NCBI GenBank assembly: GCA_946183625.1
Contig: CAMHCL010000053.1
Span: 1-9,712 of the forward strand
DNA: 9,712 bases
DNA from: an uncultured Lachnospiraceae bacterium
GTDB lineage: Bacteria > Bacillota > Clostridia > Lachnospirales > Lachnospiraceae
Reading direction: 5' to 3'
Shown here: piece by piece, positions 1 to 6,048 of the stretch
Layout: every line of letters starts with the position of its first letter
How positions within the stretch are numbered: the first letter of the stretch is position 1
The notes under the pieces: generated by a model
The model's input: only the letters and a program-made list of their open reading frames with translations
Databases searched by the model: none
What the model was told of the DNA's origin: nothing
Translations under genes and position numbers: made by a program

Positions 1-504
1 ATATCTACGGCCATCCCAGTTATTAAAGTTACCTACAACTGAAACACGCTCTGCATTAGGAGCCCATACAGCGAACAGCGTACCATAAACACCGTCTATA
101 GTCATCGGATGTGCACCAAGCTTATCATATATCTCATAGTGAAGTCCTTCGTTGAAAAGACTTATATCTACAGGATCGATAACTGGTTCAAATGTATAAG
201 GATCGATAAATGATTCCTCATGACCATCTAAAAATTTCGCTTTGATTCTATAATCAAAACGTTTCTTATCTTTTAACTTGATAGAATAGAAGCCTTCATA
301 TCTCTCAGATACAAGAGAATATGTCTTACCTTCAGTAATATCTAGTATCTTAACAACCTTTGCATTTGGAAGATATACATTTACATATACATCATCAATA
401 CATTCATGTATTCCAAGTATATGGTGAGGATTATCGTGTCTCGCCTCTGTAAGCGCTTCAACTTCCATCCAGTTAATTGCAAATACTGCTTTTCTTCCAG
501 CCAT
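1..504 (-). CDS. glgB: 1,4-alpha-glucan branching enzyme GlgB, N-terminal part (runs off the window)
   Basis: The 168 codons present are the N-terminus of a glycogen branching enzyme, which forms alpha-1,6 branches in cytosolic glycogen. Residues about 25-110 look like the first beta-sandwich module (HHILGIH near 27-33, DPYTFEPVIDP near 101-111). Residues about 120-168 begin the second, CBM48 module, with LGAH at 129-132, FAVWAPNA at 144-151 and VVGNFNNWDGR at 156-166, all hallmarks of GlgB. The GH13 catalytic barrel lies outside the window, so activity cannot be judged. The ATG at 504-502 is preceded by GAGG (516-513) with 8 nt spacing. The gene has its own promoter at 578-550 and follows a terminator, so it is separate from the upstream serine operon. 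The call is firm; the symbol rests on the two-module N-terminus. Confidence 0.93.
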   Translation of the reverse strand, partial: MAGRKAVFAINWMEVEALTEARHDNPHHILGIHECIDDVYVNVYLPNAKVVKILDITEGKTYSLVSERYEGFYSIKLKDKKRFDYRIKAKFLDGHEESFIDPYTFEPVIDPVDISLFNEGLHYEIYDKLGAHPMTIDGVYGTLFAVWAPNAERVSVVGNFNNWDGRRY

Positions 505-549
505 TAATTCATCCTCGTTCCTTTAAAATCCAATAAAAACCTAAAGTAT

Positions 550-578
550 AGTATACCGAAATGACCCCTATCATGCAA
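550..578 (-). promoter_or_regulatory. Sigma-A type promoter of glgB
   Basis: Read on the minus strand, TTGCAT (578-573) and TATACT (555-550) are separated by exactly 17 nt. This is a good housekeeping -35/-10 pair, about 46 nt upstream of the glgB start. It lies just downstream of the terminator of the preceding operon, as expected for an independent transcription unit. A second TATACT at 550-545 overlaps the first. The start site is inferred, not mapped. Confidence 0.7.
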
Positions 579-588
579 GCAAAAATCG

Positions 589-622
589 AAAAAGACAATA
601 GGAATTAACCCATTGTCTTTTT
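589..622 (-). terminator. Intrinsic terminator of the serC-serA-asd operon
   Basis: On the minus strand the arms AAAAAGACAATGGG and CCTATTGTCTTTTT form a 14-bp stem (one G-U pair) around a TTAATT loop. It ends in a run of U and is followed by a second U tract. It starts 33 nt after the DUF1015 stop codon and precedes the glgB promoter. The A/U-rich ends of the stem could also pair as a terminator on the plus strand, but no plus-strand gene needs it. Confidence 0.85.
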
Positions 623-655
623 AGCTCTAAAATTACTATTATTAGCCGTTTTTTA

Positions 656-1888
656 TTAAATCTTATGGATAAATATACCGCTTCTGAGCTTTGGCTCAAA
701 CCATGTGGATTTTGGAGGCATAAGAAGACCTGCATCCGCAACCTCAAAAAGCTCATTTATTGATGTAGGATACATGGAGAAAGCAACTGTCATATCAACA
801 TTTACTCTTCTTTCCAGTTCTCCCAATCCTCTGATACCGCCTACGAAATCGATTCTCTTATCAGTTCTAGGATCCTCGATACCCAAGACAGGCTCCAGTA
901 CATAATTCTGAAGCAGACTTACATCAAGTCCCTCTACCGGATCATCTGATTTAAGATCATCATGAATAGTAAGCTTATACCACTTATCATCAAGGAACAT
1001 ACCGAACTCGCCCTTTACAGCCGGCTGATAAGCTTCTGCAGCCTCTGCTACATCACATACCTCACCAAGCTTAGCAAGGAACTCGTCCTTGGACAGTCCA
1101 TTAAGATCCTTAACTACTCTGTTGTATGGAAGTATCTCAAGCTCACTTTCAGGGAAAAGAACTGACAGGAAGAAATTGAAATCTTCATCTCCGGTATATC
1201 CCGGATTCTCTTCTCTCTTCTTAAGTCCAACCTTTACAGCTGAAGCAGCTCTATGATGTCCGTCAGCTATATAGATTCTGTTCTCTGCCTCAAATTCACT
1301 CTTAATAGCTTCAATATCTGCTGCATCACTGATGAGCCATACATTATGTGTAACTCCATCATCAGCAGTAAATCCATAAGTCTTCTCACCTTGCTTAACA
1401 CGGTTTACGACTTCATTTATTACATTTCTGTCTCTGTAAGCCAGGAATATGGGACCAGTCTGAGCGTTCAGATTATATATATGATTGATACGATCCTGCT
1501 CTTTTGCAGCAAGTGTATTCTCATGCTTCTTGATAGTTCCGTCTATATAATCATCCACAGAAACGACTGCAACGATTCCCGTCTGGGAACGGCCATTCAT
1601 TATAAGCTCATAAATGTAGTATACAGGAGCCTCGTCAGATATGTATGTTCCATCAGCCATATCTGCATCCAGCATCTCCTTAGCCTTATCATATACTTCC
1701 TGAGCATACATATCCTGTGAATCAGGGAACTGTGTCTCAGGTCTGTCTATTCTGAGGAAGCTCTTTGGATGTTCATCCACAAAAGCCTTTGCTTCTGCTC
1801 TCTTATATACATCATATGGGAGTGCAGCAACTACATCTACTACCTTTTCGTCTGGTCTATACGCCGCAAATGGTAATACTTTTGACAT
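656..1888 (-). CDS. DUF1015 family protein (function unknown, serine-operon associated)
   Basis: This 410-residue protein belongs to the DUF1015 family. Visible landmarks are PYDV at 24-27, IKKHENT at 119-125 followed by KEQDR at 129-133, the IADGHHRAAS segment around 207-216, PYNRVVKDL at 254-262, and the C-terminal block PPKSTWFEPK at 391-400. It has no signal peptide or membrane segment, so it is probably cytosolic. The DGHHR loop resembles motifs of ParB/sulfiredoxin-fold proteins, a fold that also includes free serine kinases. That link is my inference. It is the last gene of the serC-serA-asd-kinase unit, 14 nt after the kinase stop, with a GGAG site 7-8 nt before its ATG. Because no serB is visible, a role in the phosphoserine/serine step is an attractive but unproven guess. 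The family call is strong; the function is unknown. Confidence 0.9.
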   Translation of the reverse strand: MSKVLPFAAYRPDEKVVDVVAALPYDVYKRAEAKAFVDEHPKSFLRIDRPETQFPDSQDMYAQEVYDKAKEMLDADMADGTYISDEAPVYYIYELIMNGRSQTGIVAVVSVDDYIDGTIKKHENTLAAKEQDRINHIYNLNAQTGPIFLAYRDRNVINEVVNRVKQGEKTYGFTADDGVTHNVWLISDAADIEAIKSEFEAENRIYIADGHHRAASAVKVGLKKREENPGYTGDEDFNFFLSVLFPESELEILPYNRVVKDLNGLSKDEFLAKLGEVCDVAEAAEAYQPAVKGEFGMFLDDKWYKLTIHDDLKSDDPVEGLDVSLLQNYVLEPVLGIEDPRTDKRIDFVGGIRGLGELERRVNVDMTVAFSMYPTSINELFEVADAGLLMPPKSTWFEPKLRSGIFIHKI

Positions 1889-1902
1889 TTTATATCTCCA
1901 AT

Positions 1903-2475
1903 CTAGGCCCGAATGAAGTCCACAGCCTTACCTATAGACTCATCATATTCTTCATCGCTGGAATTGTTGAATATGAACATTTCAGGAATACCCTGTGGTG
2001 TAGAATAATCCTGAGTTGCTACGTACTCATCCCAATGCTCTATCTTCCAGGTATCTCTCTCTGAATTACGGGCAACCATTCTTGCATGAACGACTTCCAC
2101 ATCAGTATGTACCCAGATAATGCAAAGCTCAGCATTCTTTGCAGCAAGCTTCTTACGCATCATATCCAGCCATTCATGATCTCTGATTTCTGTCTTAAAT
2201 GGAGCATTTATAAGAACTGTATCGTTATAATTAAGTGCGTTAAATGCGATCTCAAGGATTGCATAATACTCAGCATCTCTGATATTTTCCTGGAAAAACT
2301 GTGATGATCTGTCAAAAGGTTCTCCGGCAACCTTATATATCTGCTTTGAAAGTACAATAAGATCATCCTTATCCAAATAAACGCAATTATTTAATGCTCT
2401 TGCAAGATTCTTTGTTATAAATGTTTTTCCACAGGCAGGTGGAGATGTAACAAGAACCAACTTCTTCTTCGCCAT
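1903..2475 (-). CDS. Small P-loop kinase-like ATP-binding protein, substrate unknown
   Basis: This 190-residue soluble protein has the layout of small metabolite or nucleotide kinases (AAA_33/zeta-like P-loop group). The N-terminal strand and Walker A are at 6-18 (VLVTSPPACGKT ending at 18), with K17 and T18 as phosphate-binding residues. The first Gly of the canonical GxxxxGKT is Ser11. An acidic YLDKDDL at 33-39 sits where related kinases bind the phosphate acceptor. A strand VLINAPF is at 87-93, and an Arg-rich lid-like helix (R132, R136, R140) precedes a Trp-rich stretch. A strong AGGAGGG (2486-2480) lies 5 nt from the ATG. It sits 27 nt after asd and 14 nt before the DUF1015 gene, so it is very probably cotranscribed with the serine genes. 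The substrate cannot be read from sequence; an amino acid, sugar or nucleotide are all possible. Confidence 0.8.
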   Translation of the reverse strand: MAKKKLVLVTSPPACGKTFITKNLARALNNCVYLDKDDLIVLSKQIYKVAGEPFDRSSQFFQENIRDAEYYAILEIAFNALNYNDTVLINAPFKTEIRDHEWLDMMRKKLAAKNAELCIIWVHTDVEVVHARMVARNSERDTWKIEHWDEYVATQDYSTPQGIPEMFIFNNSSDEEYDESIGKAVDFIRA

Positions 2476-2502
2476 AGTACCCTCCTAACTAAATGCGAAT
2501 TA

Positions 2503-3564
2503 TTACTTCTTAGTAATATATCCTTTTGCTGTAAGCAGTTCTGCACAAAGTACTGCTCCACCGGCAGCTCCACGGATAGTATTGTGAGAAAGTCCGACAA
2601 ATTTATAGTCAAAAAGACTATCCTCTCTCAGTCTACCCATAGATACGCCCATACCATTTTCATAGTTAACATCTTCCTGAACCTGAGGGCGATTATCTTC
2701 TTCCATATATCTTATAAACTGCTTTGGTGCAGATGGAAGACCAAGAGCCTGTGGCTCACCACTGAAGTTAGCCCACTTCTCAAGTATCTGTTCCTTAGTT
2801 GGCTTCTTTCCGAAGTTAACAAATACTGTAGCTGTATGTCCGTAAAGGACTGGAACTCTTATACACTGGGATGTGATCTTAGGACCGTCTTCAGCCTTCT
2901 TGATGACGCCATCCTCAACCTTACCCCATATCTTAAGAGGTTCCTGCTCAGACTTCTCTTCTTCACCACCGATATATGGAATAATGTTTTCAACCATTTC
3001 TGGCCAATCCTTAAAATTCTTTCCGGCACCGGAAATAGCCTGATATGTTGAAACAACAACTTCTTTAGGTTCAAACTCCTTAAGTGCAAAAAGCGCAGGA
3101 GCATAAGACTGTATAGAACAATTAGGCTTTACAGCAACAAAGCCTCTCTTTGTTCCAAGTCTCTTCTTCTGATATTCTATTACTTCAAAATGTTCTGGAT
3201 TGAGTTCAGGAACAACCATAGGAACATCTGGAGTCCATCTGTGAGCACTGTTGTTAGAAACAACAGGAGTCTCAGTCTTGGCATAAGCCTCCTCGATTGC
3301 CTTTATCTCATCCTTAGACATAACTTCAGAAGCAATCTCCTCTACCTCATTGACATTCTTCAGTACAAGATCTGCCACGCCTGCAGGGATAGGATTTTCC
3401 ATCTTCCATCTACCCTCTACAGCTTCACTATATTTTTTACCGGCACTTCTTGGAGAAGCTGCTACTACAACAACTTCATACCATGGGTGGTTTTCAAGTA
3501 GAGCTATAAATCTCTGACCAACCATACCCGTAGCACCAAGGATGCCCACTCTAAGTTTTTCCAT
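2503..3564 (-). CDS. asd: Aspartate-semialdehyde dehydrogenase
   Basis: Asd reduces aspartyl-4-phosphate to aspartate semialdehyde with NADPH, the branch point to lysine/diaminopimelate, threonine and methionine. The 353 residues are full length. The N-terminal Rossmann motif GATGMVGQ is at 10-17, SNNSAHR at 103-109, the catalytic Cys149 sits in VKPNCSI, and STYQAISGAGK at 172-182 forms the active site. RVPVLYGH at 236-243 supplies the substrate Arg236 and base His243. The sequence style matches the archaeal/fungal-like ASADH group often found in Clostridia rather than the E. coli type. It follows serA by 17 nt, with an AGAGGA site (3577-3572) 7 nt before the ATG. Its stop region contains a small ATTACT/AGTAAT hairpin, too weak to terminate. 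Its place inside a serine operon is unusual. Confidence 0.95.
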   Translation of the reverse strand: MEKLRVGILGATGMVGQRFIALLENHPWYEVVVVAASPRSAGKKYSEAVEGRWKMENPIPAGVADLVLKNVNEVEEIASEVMSKDEIKAIEEAYAKTETPVVSNNSAHRWTPDVPMVVPELNPEHFEVIEYQKKRLGTKRGFVAVKPNCSIQSYAPALFALKEFEPKEVVVSTYQAISGAGKNFKDWPEMVENIIPYIGGEEEKSEQEPLKIWGKVEDGVIKKAEDGPKITSQCIRVPVLYGHTATVFVNFGKKPTKEQILEKWANFSGEPQALGLPSAPKQFIRYMEEDNRPQVQEDVNYENGMGVSMGRLREDSLFDYKFVGLSHNTIRGAAGGAVLCAELLTAKGYITKK

Positions 3565-3581
3565 ATTTTTATCCTCTTAGC

Positions 3582-4745
3582 TTATCGTACAACTCTTACT
3601 CTGATAACCCCATCAATAGCTTCGAGTTCTTTTGCCAAATCAGCTGCGTTAGCTGCTTCTACGTCAAGAATTGTGTATGCATAATCTCCACGAGACTTGC
3701 TAACCATGTCAGGAACATTTATTCCTGCATTTGAGAATACTCCAGTGAACTGTGTGAGCATCTTTGGCTTATTCTTATGGCAAACTGTAATACGTCCAGC
3801 TGATGAAGGAACACCTGCATCAACCTTTGGATAGTTAACTGAATTAACGATATTACCATTCTCAATGAAATCTTTGATCTCATTAACAGCCATAACAGCA
3901 CAATTGTCTTCTGACTCTGCTGTTGAAGCTCCAAGATGAGGAGTACAGATAACACCCTCATGACCTACTACTGTAGGATTAGCGAAATCAGTTACATAAC
4001 GATGAACCTTACCAGCATCAATAGCCTTCATAAGAGCTTCCTCATCAACAAGGATATCTCTTGCATAGTTAAGGACTACTACTCCGTCCTTCATAAGAGC
4101 GATAGCTTCATCATTGATCATACCCTTTGTATCATCAAGAAGAGGTACGTGAATTGTGATGTAATCACAATTTGCATATATGTCATTTACGTTCTTAATA
4201 TGCTTTACTGACTTAGACAGATTCCAAGCAGCATCTACAGATACATATGGATCATATCCCCAAACTTCCATGCCAAGATGAACTGCTGCGTTAGCAACTC
4301 TGCATCCGATAGCACCAAGTCCGATAACACCAAGCTTCTTGCCCTGGATCTCATTTCCTGCATAGAGCTTCTTCTGCTTCTCAGCTGTCTTTGCAATATT
4401 ATCATCATCTTTATCTTCAACAACCCAGTTAGCACCTGCAACGATATCACGTGATCCAAGAAGAAGTCCTGCGATAACAAGCTCCTTAACACCATTAGCG
4501 TTAGCACCTGGTGTGTTGAATACTACGATACCCTTCTCTGCATATGCATCAAGTGGGATGTTATTTACGCCTGCACCTGCACGAGCAACTGCAAGAAGAT
4601 TATCAGATACTTCAAGCTCATGCATAGAAGCACTTCTTACAAGTGCTGCATCTGCTTCAGCGAAGTTTTCAGTCATTTCATACTGATCTGAAAAAAGATC
4701 TGTACCACATTTAGCAATAGGATTAAGACAATTGATCTTGTACAT
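3582..4745 (-). CDS. serA: D-3-phosphoglycerate dehydrogenase
   Basis: SerA oxidises 3-phosphoglycerate to 3-phosphohydroxypyruvate, the first step of serine synthesis. The 387 residues form the short ACT-type enzyme. The order is a substrate domain (RAGAGVNNI at 55-63), a nucleotide-binding domain with GLGAIG at 142-147 and D165 after the second strand (suggesting NAD), a return to the substrate domain, and a C-terminal ACT domain from about 318 that probably senses serine. Arg229 (NYARDILVDEEAL) and His270 (TPHLGAST) fill two of the three usual catalytic positions. The usual Glu position aligns by eye with N256 in DFANP. The start ATG overlaps the serC stop (TAATG), which implies translational coupling. 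The next gene, asd, follows after 17 nt. Confidence 0.94.
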   Translation of the reverse strand: MYKINCLNPIAKCGTDLFSDQYEMTENFAEADAALVRSASMHELEVSDNLLAVARAGAGVNNIPLDAYAEKGIVVFNTPGANANGVKELVIAGLLLGSRDIVAGANWVVEDKDDDNIAKTAEKQKKLYAGNEIQGKKLGVIGLGAIGCRVANAAVHLGMEVWGYDPYVSVDAAWNLSKSVKHIKNVNDIYANCDYITIHVPLLDDTKGMINDEAIALMKDGVVVLNYARDILVDEEALMKAIDAGKVHRYVTDFANPTVVGHEGVICTPHLGASTAESEDNCAVMAVNEIKDFIENGNIVNSVNYPKVDAGVPSSAGRITVCHKNKPKMLTQFTGVFSNAGINVPDMVSKSRGDYAYTILDVEAANAADLAKELEAIDGVIRVRVVR

Positions 4746-5833
4746 TATGCATTCTCCTCCTCAAACTTCTTCATGAACTCAACAAGCTTCTCTACACCTT
4801 CGATTGGCATAGCATTGTAGATAGAAGCACGCATACCACCAACAGATCTGTGACCCTTAAGGTTAACAAATCCAGCTTCTGTAGCTTCCTTAACGAACTT
4901 AGCCTCAAGATCAGCATCATGAGTTCTTGTTACGAAAGGAACATTCATAAGAGATCTGTCTTTCTCTACTACTGTACCAACAAACATCTTAGACTGATCA
5001 AGATAATCATAAAGGATCTTAGCCTTCTTCTCATTGTGAATCTTCATAGCTGAAAGTCCGCCCATATCCTTAACCCACTTGAATACAAGTCCACAGATAT
5101 AGATACCATAGCATGGAGGTGTATTGTAAAGTGAATCAGCATCAGCCTGAGTCTTATACTTAAGCATTGTAGGAACATACTCTGGAAGATCATCTCTGAT
5201 GAGGTCTTCACGAACGATAACAACTACAACACCTGCAGGTCCTACGTTCTTCTGAACTCCGAAGAAGATAAGTCCGTAATCCTCAACATTTACAGGCTGT
5301 GAAAGAATGTCAGATGACATATCAGCTACGAGAAGCTTACCCTTTGTGTTTGGAAGCTCCTTAAATGTTGTTCCATATATAGTATTGTTATGACAAATGT
5401 ATACATAATCAGCATCTTCTGAAATAGGAAGGTCTGAACAATCAGGAATGTATGAGAATGTCTTATCCTCAGAAGATGCAATCTTATTTGCCTTACCATA
5501 CTTCTGAGCTTCCTGCCATGCCTTCTTAGCCCACTGTCCTGTGACAATGAAGTCTGCAACACCATTCTTCATAAGATTCATAGGAATAGCTGCAAACTGC
5601 TGTGATGCTCCTCCCTGAAGAAACAGTACCTTGTAGTTATCAGGAATCTTCATCAGGTCTCTTAAATCCTTTTCAGCTTCCTTGATGATATCATCAAAAA
5701 CCTTGGAACGATGACTCATCTCCATAACAGACTGTCCGCTTCCCTTGTAGTCGAGCATTTCTTCTGCTGCCTGCTTCAGTACAACCTCTGGTAAAATAGA
5801 AGGTCCTGCTGAAAAGTTGTAAACTCTTGCCAT
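4745..5833 (-). CDS. serC: Phosphoserine aminotransferase
   Basis: SerC transfers the amino group of glutamate to 3-phosphohydroxypyruvate to give O-phosphoserine; it also acts on the related substrate in vitamin B6 synthesis in some bacteria. The 362-residue protein is full length for this fold-type I PLP enzyme. Signature elements are YNFSAGPS at 5-12, MSHRS at 39-43 for phosphate binding, GGASQQF at 74-80, D171 in the DMSSDILS stretch, and the Schiff-base Lys195 in FFGVQKNVGPAG. GHRSVGGMRASIYNA near the C-terminus is also typical. GGAGGA lies about 8 nt before the ATG. It is the first gene of the five-gene operon and overlaps serA by one base. Confidence 0.96.
   Translation of the reverse strand: MARVYNFSAGPSILPEVVLKQAAEEMLDYKGSGQSVMEMSHRSKVFDDIIKEAEKDLRDLMKIPDNYKVLFLQGGASQQFAAIPMNLMKNGVADFIVTGQWAKKAWQEAQKYGKANKIASSEDKTFSYIPDCSDLPISEDADYVYICHNNTIYGTTFKELPNTKGKLLVADMSSDILSQPVNVEDYGLIFFGVQKNVGPAGVVVVIVREDLIRDDLPEYVPTMLKYKTQADADSLYNTPPCYGIYICGLVFKWVKDMGGLSAMKIHNEKKAKILYDYLDQSKMFVGTVVEKDRSLMNVPFVTRTHDADLEAKFVKEATEAGFVNLKGHRSVGGMRASIYNAMPIEGVEKLVEFMKKFEEENA
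4754..4761 (-). promoter_or_regulatory. serA ribosome binding site embedded in the serC 3' end
   Basis: The last codons of serC (Phe-Glu-Glu-Glu-Asn-Ala) read GAGGAGGAG on the minus strand. They provide an AGGAGG match ending 8-10 nt before the serA ATG at 4745. With the TAATG stop/start overlap this fixes the serA start and points to coupled translation. Confidence 0.75.
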
Positions 5834-5866
5834 TTTATATGTCCTCCATGTATATATATTAATAAT

Positions 5867-5892
5867 TTGTTAACAATTTTACACTTATATCA
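5867..5892 (-). promoter_or_regulatory. Candidate serC operon promoter and operator-like palindrome
   Basis: The spacer 5834-5962 is extremely AT-rich and contains no gene. The best promoter-like element is an extended -10, TGATATAAG (5892-5884), with no convincing -35 at 17 nt (ATTTTA). A perfect 10-bp palindrome TTGTTAACAA (5867-5876) lies just downstream of the -10. It overlaps the likely start site, where a repressor could act. An alternative pair, TTGTTA with TATACA 16 nt away, would give a leader too short for the ribosome site. No strong hairpin terminator for ilvB is visible here. A promoter must exist somewhere in this gap if serC is not read through from ilvB; its exact place is uncertain. 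Confidence 0.3.
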
Positions 5893-5962
5893 TATTAATA
5901 CATTTTTAAAATTTTTCTAGTACTTTATTATGATATTTTTGCCAGTAATTTATCATTTATTG

Positions 5963-6040
5963 TTATTTGAGCGCTTCTTCAGTGTCAAAACATGTCTCAA
6001 TTGATGCTCCAGGTGCAACCATTGGCCATACCTTATCAAT
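5963..6040 (-). other. Out-of-frame remnant of the IlvB C-terminal tail
   Basis: Read in a frame +1 to ilvB, these 25 codons plus a TAA give a peptide beginning IDKVWPMVAPGASIE and ending FDTEEALK. The block VWPMVAPG is a hallmark of acetolactate synthase large-subunit C-termini in Firmicutes. The tail therefore belongs to ilvB but is cut off by the TGA at 6038-6036. It has no start codon context or ribosome site of its own. This is a leftover of a frameshift or a sign of a sequence error. Confidence 0.8.
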
Positions 6041-6048
6041 CAATAAGG
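6031..6048. repeat. Short perfect inverted repeat at the ilvB break point
   Basis: CCTTAT (6031-6036) and ATAAGG (6043-6048) form a 6-bp inverted repeat around CAATCA, precisely where the ilvB frame is lost. On the coding strand, ATTGAT also occurs twice, overlapping. Such small repeats are classic sites of slippage deletion; the mechanistic link here is inferred. Confidence 0.55.

Noticed and set aside
1253..1720. 155-residue plus-strand frame opposite the DUF1015 gene
   Set aside because: It is antisense to a well-conserved gene, its hydrophobic Ile/Ser-rich product reflects the complementary codons, and no start signal is present.
2503..2518. ATTACT/AGTAAT hairpin at the asd stop codon
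   Set aside because: The 6-bp AT-rich stem has no U tract and is followed at once by the kinase ribosome site, so it is unlikely to terminate transcription.
5929..5955. Possible ilvB terminator with ATGATA/TATCAT arms
   Set aside because: Only 6 AT pairs with a 15-nt loop and no U run afterwards; too weak to call.
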